A stretch of 64,000 nucleotides of DNA from Torreya grandis (taxonomy: Eukaryota > Streptophyta > Pinopsida > Cupressales > Taxaceae): contig JARHVA010004907.1 in NCBI GenBank assembly GCA_037957365.1, positions 429,001-493,000 on the forward strand, given 5' to 3'. Below are positions 23,340-34,979 of the stretch, piece after piece (position 1 is the stretch's first letter; the number at the start of each line of letters is the position of its first letter). The notes beneath the pieces were generated by a model. That model did no database searches, was not told the DNA's origin, and worked only from the letters and a program-made list of their open reading frames with translations. The translations under genes were made by a program, and so were the position numbers.

Positions 23340-24430
23340 ATGTCATGTTGCTAAGATGTATAGATCTAAACCAAACACAAATATTGATTGAAGAGTTCCA
23401 TGATGCACATGGTGGAGGAAATTTTTCCATAAGCAATGTAATCCTTAAGATCATGAGAGGTGGGTATTATTGTCCAAGAATATTTGGAGATTATCATGGA
23501 TGGGCTAGGAAGTGTAAATAGTGTGCTATGTTTGTAGACAAAGTGAAACTTGCAGCCTTACCTCTCCAACTAATTATAGTGGACCAAACTTTTGTCTAAT
23601 GGGGATTGGAATTTATTAGTCTTATTAATCCTCCTTTAATTTTAGGACATAAATGGATACTAACTATTATAGATTACTTCACATGATGGATACAAGTAGT
23701 AGCATTAAAAGAAGTAAATGATTCCAATGTTCTAGATTATTATGAAGGTTTGCTTACTAGATCTGGAGTTCTTTCAACCATTATTTCTAACAACACTATG
23801 GAGACTAGGATAAACTAATGGGCTATTCAACATGGAATTTATCTCAACACTTCATCAAATTACTATTTTCAAGGAAATGGCCTTGATAAGTCCAAAAATA
23901 AGAACTTGTTAAAGATCATAAGAAAGACTATTGAAGATAATCAGAGGTCATGGCATCTCAAGTTAAATTCAACTCTATGGGTTGATAGGATCACCTATAA
24001 AAGATAAATAAATACCTCTCCATACAAGTTGGTATATGGTATCAAATCAAGGTTACCCACTTCTCTTGAGTTTCCTACTTTAGAACTAATGAATCAACTT
24101 GAGTTGTTGGAGAATGAACTAATGGAGATTAGGTATATGGAGCTTATTGAGCTGGAAAAGGTTAGAAATCAGTCCATGCTAGCTATGGAAATTCACCAAG
24201 AACAAGTAAATAGAATGTTTGACAAAGGAGCTTCATCATGAAGTTTCAAAGAAAAAATTTGGTACTCAAGTGGGATGAGGATAGAGGTAAACCAAGAAGG
24301 CATAGAAATTTTGACTCCCTTTGGAGTGTCCCATAAATAATCTCTAGATACAAATCCCATCATACCTTCCAACTTGTAAAGATGGATGGTGAGGAGCTTC
24401 CAATCCCAATTAATGAGATACATCTAAAAT
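23340..24430 (+). pseudogene. Integrase, copy 3
   Basis: Zinc-binding part at about 23380-23530: EEFHDAHGGGNFSISNVILK, GGYYCPRIFG, ARKCK then a stop and CAMF. Core: GLEFISLINPPLILGHKWIL (23607-23666; the first Asp reads Glu in GLEF), DYFT, stop, WIQVVALKEVNDSNVLDYYE, then STIISNNT (second Asp changed to Asn). C-terminal part: INTSPYKLVYGIKSRLPTSL at 24010 and an open helix-rich segment 24029-24241, ending near KFDSLWSVP-like sequence and MDGEELPIPINEIHLKY. Inactive on all counts. Confidence 0.87.
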
Positions 24431-24744
24431 ATTGATATTGAAGAGATAAGTTCCTTGTATATAGTTATTTTATTTGTTTTCCTCCAAGTGTTGTCATAGC
24501 ATATTAGTTTGTTTATGTTTTATCCCAAATAAGTGCTTTATTTACACATTTTCTTTGATTAGTTATTTTTCCTATTTTGTGTGTTTCCTTCCTTATTTTG
24601 GAGGAAGGATTTGTCTTATTTCAAGTCAAGAGATGTAATTGTAGTCATGGATTAGACTTTTAATTGTTTGTGATTTTTTAAAATTCATGTATATGGTCTA
24701 GTTATCAAGCATATCAGGCATGCTTCCTAGTTGAGTCACCAAAA
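24431..24744 (+). other. 3' untranslated region of copy 3
   Basis: Non-coding, T-rich. It contains TTTTGGAGGAAGGATT at about 24597-24612, the only purine-rich tract here, but this lies some 130 bp before the LTR start. The bases right before the LTR read GAGTCACCAAAA, as in copy 2. Confidence 0.55.
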
Positions 24745-27700
24745 TGTTAACAATTTTGACCTTACAGGTCAAATTATCACCCCTACCCTTCAAAAATTTA
24801 CTTATCATGCTATTTTATCTTGTGAGCTAGTAGGTTGGTCTTGAAAATTCCTTAAAGTGATCATTAAAAGCCATGATTAATAGGTCTTAAGGTTGTTTAG
24901 GTGAATTAAGGTCTTGTCCTTCATTTGTCTTATGTTTGTCTAGTCATTTTTAGGCCTTTTTGAGCCATTTTAAGTGGTGAGAAGAGTATAAAGTGCTCTA
25001 ATTAGTTTCATAGCATGTGTCAAAATCAATATATCCCTAACATATGGATAATCAAGTTGATCATATTCTAGACTAACTTATGACTCATTTCTATGCAAAT
25101 ATGACCATTTTGTACCATTTAAAGAATGTTTTGATGGTATATGATCATAAAGAAGATTTATTACATATTTATTTACCCCATTAGACATGTTAAAGACTCA
25201 ATAAAACATTTAATAACATTTCAGTTAGATATCCTTGGTGAAAATAGCCTTTTTTAGTGCAAAAACAAGCCTTTTTTAGGCATTCATTTTGGTTTTTAGA
25301 GGATTTTTGTGAGAAAAGCATCATGGAGGATTCATTGGGTCCCCATAAGACCATATTAGTGGTTTTTAGGAATTCTTAGGTGAATTTTTTTTCAAAAACC
25401 AACTTTGCTCCAATATTGACCTTCATGGCATGCCTAGAAGGGTAATTTTCAAATGCTTGGTACGAGAATAAGAGAGATTTAGAATCTAACAATTTGGCAA
25501 TTTTTAGGGGTATGATTAATATTAGAATTAGTTTCATTGGTTCATGTATTAGTGGCCTCATATTTATGAACAATCATGAAGAGTGATAGTGGGTCACTAT
25601 AGCCTATGCATTCGAGAGGGGTCTATTCTTGGACGTATTTTTCAAGATCTATAAATAATAGAGAAGAATGGTTTTTAGGGATGATTTTCAGGGTCATTAG
25701 GCTCCTTTTAATCTTGGTATCATTTGATAACTCCTCTCATGAATATATTTATAGAATAAACCCATGTTACTTTCCATATCTTTTTGAATGGTCTATTGGA
25801 TTAATTTTGAAGAAAATTATGAGTTATTCAGTAGATGTTTCCATCTTCAAGGGTTATAAATGGATGATATAAGTCATTACACACATTTTTTATGTAATTA
25901 ATAGTTCATAAATTTTAATTTAGAGTGTGTCTCCTTTGAGATTGTTCAAGCTAAATGTATCTCTTCAATAAGGTACAAATCTATTTCTTGAGATTATTTT
26001 AAATGATTCATGAGTTCAAGGAGATGGAAAAATTACATTAATATAAATATATTAACATGATAGTCTAATTACTAATCTTATAAATTATATTTCAATCAAG
26101 TGGCCTTGATTTTGGAGAAGATTACTATTGTTTGTTCATAGGCAGAGCTTTGAGACAAAAGTGGAAGTACCTTGGAGAGATTTGAATTAGGGTAGAGGGC
26201 TTCCCTTTGGTTTAGAGGTATGAACAAGGTATTCATATCAGTGATTGTTGTACTAATGTATTATAATGTTGACTTTCCATTGATGTCAAGATTGGTCATC
26301 ATTCATAGTGTATGAATGAAGGTGATCAAATTGATAGTTTGGAGTGTACAAGGAAAGTTTGTAGGTTATAAAGATAATAAAGATGGTTTTGAAGCTCATA
26401 AATGTCTTAGTAAAGTTCCAATCCTCCTAGTGTCACTTTGGAGAGAGAAATATGACTAGCACAAGCCTAGAGTAACTAGACTATCATGCAAGAATGAACA
26501 TGTCAATTTGGTTATGTACTTAATAAGTATACTTGGGAAGTCAACCAAAGTCAAAGGATCACATGAAGATGATGTATTTTATGCCATGAATATCTCATGC
26601 AAGTTTGGTGTCTTGGTGTGTCTCTTGTCTTAGATTATAGACCTTTTAAGTTGATTTAATAGTGTGGGATGTTCTAGGGGATGTCAAATTAAAGATACAT
26701 GAAATAGTTGTTTAGATTCAAAAAATATAACCATTGGAGGGAAATTTGAAATGATTGTGTATACAAAATAGATGACCCAAGAGGATTGTTTGGTTTGTAG
26801 GAGTCATTTTAGGTGTCAAATCAACTTGGTGAAAAAATAAAAGTTATAGTACACCTTATAAAAGTCATCCCTAAAGTGGTTTGGTGCTTTAGAAGACCAT
26901 TCAAGTGTAATAAATGCATGTCAAAGTCAACATTTATAGTCTGTGTTTCTTCTTAGTAAACTTGGGTAGACTAAAATGGATTAAGAACATGTCTAAAGTG
27001 TTCTAACTTGTGTTCTGAGTGTTGAATCATGTTGGGAGCTCATTATAACTCTATTCCATGAATTGAATGTGATCTAACAGCATGTTTTTGTGCTAGAAAT
27101 TACATTAAAAGTTAATTGAGTTTGAAAGTCCTAATAAAAAGAACAAGAATCTCTCACAGACCTAAAAGGCATTGAAAAGGTGTTTGAGTATAATCAGTCT
27201 CTCTTTTTTTAAAGTTAAAGGTCTATTTTGAGATTTTAAGTTATTTTGATAGTTTAAGGTTTCATGTTTGGACCCCTTATTTTGTGTTTAGCCTTCAATA
27301 ACCACATGTTATTTTGAGAATGGGTCTGAGGTTCCCCAACATGCAAATTATTAGTCTTATAAGGGAGTCTTATCCATCTCTTCAGGTCATGTCCATACCA
27401 TTTCCTTTCACACTATCCTCACTACCTTTATAATATTCATTCCCCTATTTCCTTGTTCACATTCCTTTATCCCTCTATCCTCATCTCTCTCTACCCATCC
27501 ATCCTCCTTTCTAGGTATAGGTTATGCCTATAAAACCCCATACTCCCTTAGACCTTTAAAAGGAGTGAAACCATGAAGTGTTGAGACCTTTTGGTCATGG
27601 ACTTAATCAAGAGGGAAACAAGCACTCTTAGCCAACCATGATCTCCTAAAACCATTCATATGGCTTACTATAGTAGAGTATAAAAGGAACATGAATGATT

Positions 27701-29282
27701 AGGGCCATTCAATAATAATCAAAGAGAGGGAGATTTGAATGGGGTTTTAATCAAAGAACTAATAATATATGATCATCATAGAAGTCCAAAACAATGTTCC
27801 TCTCAAATGTCATGTGTTGGCCATCCCAATCCATACACAAGGCAACACCCTATAGATGATTGGGTACTGACCAAACAATAAAGACCATGGCCCTATGTTT
27901 AGATGAATAGTGAAATATAATTCCAAGTAGGTAATAATATTTTCAAGGTGAAATAATCAAATATCCACCTCAAGACCAGCTTTAATAGATGTTGTAATAA
28001 TAAAGCATCACCTACAACCAACCTCATTGGCTTAAGTTGAAAAATGAAAGAAGGTTAGAAAAGTTTTGCTTCATGAGTTTAATAGGTGTCCCTTGAAGAG
28101 TTAAAAGTGTTAATAGTTACTAAATAGGTGAAAAACCTAAAATTATGAGACTACGCCCCTATAAAGAGGCCTAAACAAACATGGAATCCACCTATAGTAT
28201 CCCAATGAATAACTACAGTAGGTCTATTTATACCAAAGCCACACTTTGTTTATAATAGAAGGGTAAAGTTCATACAAGGTGTTTGAGTTACATTTTGAAT
28301 GAGAATATATAGAGAGTGATAGTCATCACTATGGAAGAAAAATAGCATCTACTCAAATTGGAAGCACATAGTCAACATAAGAGAATGTCCATTTACAACC
28401 AAGTTGTTAAAACTAGGAGGCTAAGTTGTAAGGATGAAAGGTGACTATTAAAGTAATGAAAGGAGGGTTTAGAATTATAGAGAACTCTTAAAAGTTGTGG
28501 TTTCTATTAAATACACCCAAAACACTCACATCAAAGAGGAATGACTAAATCACCACTCAGTTGACAATTTAAGAATGCATCTATAGCCACCTTAGCATTT
28601 TGATGAGGTTGCATAACAAGTAGAAGATCACCAATGTATTAATAGGGTTTCAAAGGATGAATAAGGGTTTCTTAATATTTTATGGCCTTAAAAACATGGC
28701 CACACCTATATTAGCTAAGAATGCATACCTACAAGTTCCTTTAGGCCCAAGAAAGATAAGCTACAAGTTTTAAAGAAGGGAAGAATGGTTAGTGGTTATA
28801 GTTGGTACATTGGCATAAGTTTTTAACATTGTGTGATTAGGTTACACTAATGAAATATGACCAAAGGAATCTAAAATAACCCATAAATTAGATGAATAAT
28901 GCTTATAATGTTATATATATCCTTTTTGACTCTCAAAACAAATGACTACAAATAGATTGTGTGATAATGCTTCAAGTTGATAATGATGAAGATGGAATGA
29001 TATGACATAATGCAATAAGTCCAGATTGATTGAGAAAGGAGATTATAGGGTATTAGGGATGAATTATAGAAAATAAATCAAGTCTAAAAACGTGGTATAT
29101 ACCTATAAAGGTCACTTTCTAAGCAATGTAAAACATTCATTTTGATTTTCAAATAGATTATGTTAGAGAAAAGGTCATGCCTTATGGATTTTAGAAAGTT
29201 TGGATGATCAAATGAATGATAAAGGGCATTGGAGACTTCAAGTAGATGATGAGGCTAGTGTTAAAATGTTTGATGCACTACT
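24745..29282 (+). repeat. 3' LTR start of copy 3 and undivided non-coding repeat sequence
   Basis: Begins TGTTAACAATTTTGACC at 24745. I cannot find the LTR end. A plus-strand promoter-like set at 27380-27560 (CT-rich tract, then CCTATAAAACCCCATACTCC) would suit an LTR core promoter. No protein homology is seen; ORFs such as 25606-25872 are unsupported. The stretch ends where the chromovirus inserted (target GTTCA, 29283-29287). Confidence 0.5.
27525..27545 (+). promoter_or_regulatory. TATA box in presumed LTR
   Basis: TGCCTATAAAACCCCATAC, preceded by about 130 bp of C/T-rich sequence (CCTCATCTCTCTCTACCC). This resembles a plant TATA promoter with a pyrimidine tract. No gene follows, so it is best read as the LTR promoter of copy 3, on the element's own strand. 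Confidence 0.4.
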
Positions 29283-29287
29283 GTTCA

Positions 29288-29819
29288 TGATCCAAAACTC
29301 AAGGGTTTTGGTTTAAAGATATTTTAAGAACACAAAAATAACACAATTATCATAATAATTCTATCTCTGAGAAGAGATGTCTTATTGCTCACAAGATTGC
29401 ATATAAAAACATATGTTTATCTCTAAGAAGAGATGTTTGATCCCCCTCTCAGAATACATATTTTGAAGGTAGGATTAGGATGTGGAATGTCACCAATCTT
29501 GAGGGATATGAAGTGGTTCAACTTACATGATTTACAACAACATAAAATTTGAGAAATTACTATTTTTAGAAACTTTCTATTTTTAGACAACACTATTAAA
29601 ATTGAAATTTTAAGAACTTATGTTGGGTTTTTAGGGGTAAAATAACACCAATGATATCTCCCTACCATCTCATCACATTCTCCTCATTATTATCTTTCCA
29701 ACAATTTGAATCGAGAGTTAAACAGAGCTATGGTTCAAAAGTTATGGCTCCTAGAAGTTCTACCACCAATTGGGGTAGAACTGTCTCCTGAATTGTCACC
29801 TCAAGTGTTGCATGGATCA
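29288..29819 (-). repeat. Chromovirus 3' LTR (532 bp)
   Basis: Minus strand starts TGATCCATGC (29819) and ends TTTTGGATCA (29288). Aligns with 34429-34974. It lacks the roughly 13-bp segment that carries the TATAAATAAATA sequence in the 5' LTR. Confidence 0.92.
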
Positions 29820-29834
29820 TTCCTCCCTCTTTGA
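29820..29834 (-). other. Polypurine tract of chromovirus
   Basis: The minus strand reads CTCAAAGAGGGAGGAA directly before the 3' LTR (TGATCC), the expected primer for second-strand synthesis. Confidence 0.85.
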
Positions 29835-30230
29835 GAAGAAATGGTACCCATTAAATCCATATTATTTATCAAGTGTTGTAGTTGTGTCTTTATTTGATTC
29901 TCTATGAGCCACTCACCTTGGTGGCTAAGCTTTCCCCTTTTGACCACCCAATAAAGTGGAATAGAGCACCCTCTTGTTGTCTTCATCTAGGTGTCCACAA
30001 TCTAATCCTCCTCCACTAGAGAAAAAATCTATAGATAAATCTCATAAATGTCTAGTTGTTTTCATATGACTGAAGTGTCCAATAGAGGTGGATGATATGG
30101 TTTGAGGAGCTCCACATTGAATATTGGATGGAGACCAAGGTAGGCTAGCAAGTTCAACTCAAAAGCTTTTTCTCCAACTATTTTGATGATGGTGTATGGA
30201 CCATATCCCAAAGGATAAATTTTTTTGTGT
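29835..30230 (-). pseudogene. Integrase C-terminus and chromodomain-like tail
   Basis: Minus strand near 30215-30070: IIKIVGEKAFELNLLAYLGL and HPIFNVELLKPYHPPLLDTS, the GPY/F-type end of chromovirus integrase. Near 29990-29870: VDT, stop, then TTRGCSIPLYWVVKRGKLSH and QGEWLIENQIKTQLQHLI, matching the pattern of a chromovirus tail domain (aromatic-V-K-x-x-G... W... E) that directs insertion by binding chromatin. The aromatic cage cannot be judged in this decayed copy. Confidence 0.75.
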
Positions 30231-30599
30231 GGGATTATGAGTCATTCCTTTTAAATCTAAAACCAAACCTTGTCATCTATAATGAAATAGTGTGCAACCC
30301 TATGTTTGTGATGGCATTGCTTATACTCTTGATTCATCTTCTCCAAGACGTCATGAACCTACTGTTCGGTGTGTTGATTTATTCAATGAACCTTTTTTCT
30401 TTTTCTACTTTAGATCTCTCATGAGGTGTGTATTATATGGTGGATAATGGAATGTCTACATAAATTGGTGTCATGGGTTGGAAATTGAAGAATACTTGGA
30501 ATGGACTATGCTTGGTAAAGTTGTGCAAGGCTCGATTATGCCCATGTTGTATAAAAAGAAGCCCCTCATCCCATGTGCATGTATGTTTGGAGTGATACA

Positions 30600-31130
30600 T
30601 CTAAATCAAGTGGAAAATTAGGTGGTTCACCACTTTTATTTAAACATCAGTCTATGGATGAAAGAGCATGGAAGTTATCAACTTGGTATCCATTATCTTC
30701 CATAAAGTGGACCGGAAGATAACCAAGAACCTACTATCTCTATCTGAAATAATGAACTTGGGAAGACCAAAATGGAGCCATACATGAATAAAATATATTT
30801 GAGTAGTTTCCTCAATAGATATATTTTTATTACAAGAAATCATGGTATCCATATTTCAAAAATGATCAACTACAACAAGAGCACAGTCCTGGCTATGTTT
30901 TGAAATGGGCAAACCTGAGAGAAAATCCATTGAGACAGATTCCCAAGGTCTGGTTGGTTCTAGAAATGGTGTGTATAATCCTTGATTCTTATTTGATTTC
31001 TTGGATATTTCACAAGGGGTGAAATATTTTAAGTACCTTTCCACATCCTTTCACATATGGGACTAGAGAAGTGAATTTGAAGAACTGCCAATGTATTCTT
31101 AACACCAAAGTGCCCAACTATCCTTTTGAA
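30600..31130 (-). pseudogene. Chromovirus integrase core
   Basis: Open pieces at 30856-31044 and 30652-30852. ERYLKYFTPCEISKKSNKNQ and GLYTPFLEPTRPWESVSMDF give the end of the zinc-binding part and the first catalytic Asp (SMDF). SGLPISKHSQDCALVVVDHF follows, then HVWLHFGLPKFIISDRDSRF with the second Asp intact. The third acidic residue lies just beyond TSMLFHP, where the frame breaks. The style (GLYTPL, WESVSMDFLSGLP) fits plant chromoviruses. Confidence 0.9.
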
Positions 31131-31379
31131 ATGTGCTTCCCATATTATATTCTACTAATCTATAGCTGGAGCACAAATGTGCCCCATGTGATAGAGGAAA
31201 TTATCTTGAAAATATAAATTAGAGACATGTTTACCTTCTTGAAGTGCTTGATATGTATTAGCAAAGGTAGGATCTAGCTCATATAGAGCACCCTTGGTGG
31301 TAGTCTCATGTCCACACAGATCAAGAACAATTGTGATGGTAGTAATTGGTGGGTGGCTCAGATAATCTATGGTACTATT

Positions 31380-31880
31380 TGAGCTCCCCTTTTTGTGTTT
31401 GATTATTAGATGGAATTATTGTATATATGTGGCCCACTTTTGGTGCCTCTTATTTTGTAGTTTTATCTATATTTGGATAAATTCCAATAGTCTATGGTCA
31501 GTTTGGATGACCGTATCTTTCCCCAAGATGTAGTGTTTCCATTATTTGTAGGCTTACACAATGGCATAGAGCTCCTTGTCATATGTCAGGTATTTTTTTA
31601 CTGTATCATTGAAATTTTCACTATGATATGCAACAAGATGGCCATGTTTCATAATGAAAACTCCCATGACATATTTATATGCATCTATCATCAACTCGAA
31701 AGGTTGATGCAAGTCTAGTAAGGCAAGAATAAGAGATTAAACTGGTCTATTTTTTAAATTCTCTTTGTTTTATTTTTCCCCACTAAAATGCAGCTTTAGC
31801 TCCTCCTTTAGTCACTTGGTTTAGTGGCTAAGCAACATGTGAGACTCCAAGAATAAACCTATGATTAAAATTTGTAAGAC
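31380..31880 (-). pseudogene. Chromovirus RNase H
   Basis: Between RT and integrase. The minus strand near 31720-31480 shows LRINLSS-like sequence, then IDAYKYVMGVFIMKHGHLV and a KQYLTYDKELYAIV-like segment, then HTDHRLLEFIQI near 31500-31450: the usual D-x-S-x-x-A...E...D pattern of gypsy RNase H, read across stops. Borders approximate. Confidence 0.7.
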
Positions 31881-31929
31881 CTAAGAATTTGGGAAGTTCT
31901 ATGAGGTCCTTAGTGTAGGCCATTCTTGA

Positions 31930-32560
31930 ATAATCCAAATCTTCTCTAGGTCGACATGGACCCCTTCCTCATCCATAACATACCCCAAGTACTAAATTAT
32001 TTTCATCTTGAATGTGTACTTGTCAAGATTTGCATATAATTTATGCTTCTAAAGATTTTGAAGCACCTTACAGACATCTTGCAGATGTTCCTCCCATGTT
32101 CACTTGTAGATGAGTATGTCATATAGGTAGACAACCATGAATGAGTTGGTGAAGGATCATAGGATGTTATCTATTGTCTTCATGAAGGTTTCAAGTGCAT
32201 TAGTCAAGCCAAAAGGAATAACCAACCATTCAAGGAGCCCCTCCTTAGATTTTAATGTAGTATTTTAGACATCAGTGGGATCAATAGGAATTTAGTGATA
32301 GCTAGATTTGACATCAATTTTGGTGAAGAACTTCACACTATGGTATTGGTCCAGCAGGTCATCAATCATGGGGAGGGGGTAGTAATTATTTGTAATGATT
32401 TTATTCAGGGCTTTATAGTTAATGTAAAGCCTCCATGTTTCATCCTTCTTTGGTGCTAGGATAATTAGGCTTACACAAAGTAAAGAGCTTGGACTGATGT
32501 GACCCTTTTAGATCAATTATTGAATCTACCTTTTTATCTCATCATTCTCTATAAATGATC
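31930..32560 (-). pseudogene. Chromovirus reverse transcriptase
   Basis: Minus-strand order: IILAPKKDETWRLYINYKAL (about 32460), YPLPMIDDLLDQYHSVKFFT, KIDVKSSYH then a stop and [24 protein letters not shown] (about 32240-32180), FTNSFMVVYLYDILIY (about 32150-32100). The catalytic YLDD reads YLYD, losing an essential Asp. The thumb lead-in follows with stops. Confidence 0.88.
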
Positions 32561-33025
32561 AATGATACATAGGGATATTAGGCAAAGGTGATCTTAGGAA
32601 CTGAATAGATATAATGTTTTACCTGATAGTGAAGTGGAACTCCCATGGGTGACTTGAATAAGTCATCATATTATCCCATGATTTGACCCATCTTCTTCTA
32701 TTTTGTGTTATGTAGTCAGGGATGCAATAGTAGCCTTCTTCGATCTTTATGGCTTGACCACCATGAGAATGAATTTCTTTGTCTTCTCCACCATTCTATT
32801 ACATTTCTTGGCACTAATCAAGGAGACAGATGTGGGAGGTGGTACCTTTGTTACCTTGTAGCATCATGTTCTAAGAGTGAGGGTGATCCTTTGAGTTCTT
32901 GATTCATAGATGCTATGTTGATCATACATGAATGGTTGACCAAGGAGTACATAAAAAACATCCAAATTAACCAGATCACACAAGACCTCATCTTAGAAAG
33001 GTTTTATTGCATATGAAAGAAGACA

Positions 33026-33208
33026 CTAGTGGGTGACACAGAGGTCTCTTCTTGGGCTTAACCATCCAATACTATATGGTTTTGGGTGAGGATTTATGGA
33101 TAGATTTAGACTTTTCACAACATTAGCAAAGATTAAATTATTTTGACTCTCACCATCAAGAATAAAATGTAGAGGCTTACCTTCCACCCACAACTTAGAG
33201 TGAAACAA
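33026..33208 (-). pseudogene. Chromovirus protease
   Basis: Open reading: FHSKLWVEGKPLHFILDGES then NNLIFANVVKSLNLSINPHP, KPYSIGWLSPRRDLCVTH. Matches the plant chromovirus protease pattern (I-D-x-G-S-x-x-N ... L-x-L-x-x-x-x-H-P-x-P-Y-x-x-x-W-L). The active-site triplet reads DGES in place of a DSGS/DGGS form. Confidence 0.82.
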
Positions 33209-33229
33209 CCTTTCCTTGTCATCTAGCCT

Positions 33230-33764
33230 TTCCTCATAGGTTTATAATGAAGCAACGATGGTATCATGCTCAATATCTACAATCTATTTCTCATCCTATT
33301 CAATTGTAAGGTGTGTATGAGGTAGAGAAGTATATGTCAAGGATTGTGACTTAGAAATTAGGGACTTGATGGCTTGACATTATTTTTTGGAGTGAGTTCT
33401 AATTTTTTGGTAATCACACCATTTCTCAGTCTTTCCCTTCTGGGGTTTCTTATCTTCTAACTCCTTTTGCTTCCAATTTTGTCCTCGTGTTTGACCTTCT
33501 TTATCACTTTTCCATTTTTAAGGCTGACTCTTTGTATTCTTTCTTCCATGCTTCTACTCAATCTTCACCATGAACTTGTACGCCTCATTGAGGGTTTCCA
33601 AATTGAAGAGTTCCATTTCCCCCCATATATACCATTATATTCCATCATGATATTTGAGAACCCTATGTTTCCCACTTTCTTAGATGCCCAATATTGTAGA
33701 TAGAGAATGAAAAATGTTAGTGTAATTTTGAATAAATTGTTCCTTAGCTTGGTGCAGTTGTTTC

Positions 33765-33842
<78 letters not shown>

Positions 33843-34400
33843 TATGCTCCAATGAGGTAGTATTCTTCCTTTACAGCTTCCATGAAATCATCCTAGGTAG
33901 GTTCCACCTCAAGGCCAATGTCATCCATACTAAACCTCTTCCTGTACACTTCCCACCAATTTTTGATGGGTAATGATGATTTCAAAAGAGAAAACGTGAT
34001 ATTCTCTCCATTGGTTAATTTATTTACAAAAAAATGGAAAGATAATTGATCCAACTAATTTTTACTACATCAACATTGATTTTACCTTCAAATGTAGGGA
34101 TATAAAAAGTCACCTAAATCTTGAAGGGTTTTGGGGAACTAAAAGGAGGTTCTATGCATGGGGAGCCAAGGGATGTGCATGAGGAGCCAAAATTTCCCAT
34201 TGAGTTTTTTTGGAGAACTTGGGAGAATTTTTGTAGCATCTATGCTTGCTACCACTAGAGGGTTTCATTTACCATTTCCTTGAATGGATCATATGTCTCG
34301 ATGTTGTTTTCCATTTGGAGCAAATAGGTTTATAGTATATAAGATATATTATTTTCCACCCAAGATTCTTGTAGCTTGACCTCATCCTTGAGATCATACA
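33230..34400 (-). pseudogene. Chromovirus gag (with microsatellite inside)
   Basis: Region between primer site and protease. Near 33560-33430 a Lys-rich stretch, WNKEVKQGQNWKQKELED-like, with a possible zinc-knuckle remnant (KCFKCGDYQKIRTHSKK-like near 33420-33370, badly broken). Near 33880 FHEAVKEEYYLIGAY precedes a TA repeat that interrupts gag at 33768-33840. Assigned mainly by position. Confidence 0.6.
33768..33840. repeat. (TA)n microsatellite
   Basis: About 36 uninterrupted TA units inside the gag region. The ORFs across it on both strands (Tyr-Ile repeats) are artefacts. Confidence 0.98.
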
Positions 34401-34416
34401 CTATCAAGACAAATTT

Positions 34417-34428
34417 CTTTAATACCAT
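34417..34428 (-). other. Primer-binding site of chromovirus
   Basis: The minus strand reads TGGTATTAAAG one base inside the 5' LTR. The usual site complementary to initiator tRNA-Met begins TGGTATCAGAG; it differs by C to T and G to A changes, consistent with cytosine decay. Confidence 0.8.
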
Positions 34429-34974
34429 TGATCTAAAACTTAGGGTTTTTGGTTGAAAGATATTTTAAAAACACAAAAATAACACAATTATCATAATAAT
34501 GCTATCTCTAGGAAGAGATGTCTTATTACTCACAATATTATAGATACAAATATATTCTTATCTCTTGGAAGAGATGTTTGATCCCATTATCAAGATACAT
34601 ATTTATTTATACATATTTTTAAGGTAGGAGGAGGATGTGTATGGTCACCAATATTGAGGGAGATGAAGTGGTTCAACTTCCACGATTTACAACAACACAA
34701 AATTTGAGAAATTATTATTTTAAGAAACTTGTTATTTTTAGACAACACTATTAAAATTAAAAATTTTGTCACTTCCATTGGGTTTATAAGGGTTAAAAAA
34801 CACTGAGCATAGTTCCACGACATCTCATCACATTTTCCTCATCCTTAGCTTTCGAATGGTTTGAATGGGGAGTCAAATGAAGCTATGGTCCAAAAGTTAT
34901 GGCTCCCAAATTTTTTTCCACCAATTGGGGTAGAACCATCACCCAAATTGTCACCTGAAGTTTTGCCTAGATAA
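34429..34974 (-). repeat. Chromovirus 5' LTR (546 bp)
   Basis: Minus strand starts TTATCTAGGC (TG decayed to TT) and ends TAGATCA at 34429. Carries TATAAATAAATA near 34604-34616, a possible promoter on the element's strand, missing from the 3' LTR. Confidence 0.9.
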
Positions 34975-34979
34975 GTTCA

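Larger units (their letters stand above)
19185..24744 (+). mobile_element. 5'-truncated Tat-like gypsy element, plus strand (copy 3)
   Basis: Relative of copies 1 and 2 in opposite orientation: partial gag, protease, extra RNase H, RT, RNase H, integrase, 3' UTR, then an LTR start at 24745. It enters in the middle of gag (LIQAGKLSPRPPLPIF, matching LIQVEKLSPRPP of copy 2), so the 5' LTR and gag N-terminus are missing. The LTR begins TGTTAACAATTTTGACC, like the family-1 LTR for about 55 bases and then unlike it. That suggests a sister family rather than a third identical copy. Confidence 0.85.
29288..34974 (-). mobile_element. Ty3/gypsy chromovirus, structurally complete
   Basis: A 5687-bp element on the minus strand, flanked by the 5-bp direct repeat GTTCA (29283-29287 and 34975-34979). 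5' LTR 34429-34974, initiator-Met-type primer site next to it, gag, protease, RT, RNase H, integrase with a chromodomain-like tail, polypurine tract, 3' LTR 29288-29819. The LTRs differ at many sites and by indels, so the insertion is old, yet both ends are still in place. Coding regions are full of stops. Confidence 0.93.

Noticed and set aside
24597..24612. GGAGGAAGG as polypurine tract of copy 3
   Set aside because: It sits about 130 bp before the LTR start defined by similarity to the family-1 LTRs. Kept only as an alternative.
25606..25872. 88-codon plus-strand ORF
   Set aside because: No domain, no conserved counterpart, and its composition matches the surrounding non-coding sequence.
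33565..33973. Tyr-Ile repeat ORFs on both strands
   Set aside because: They are translations of the TA microsatellite inside chromovirus gag.
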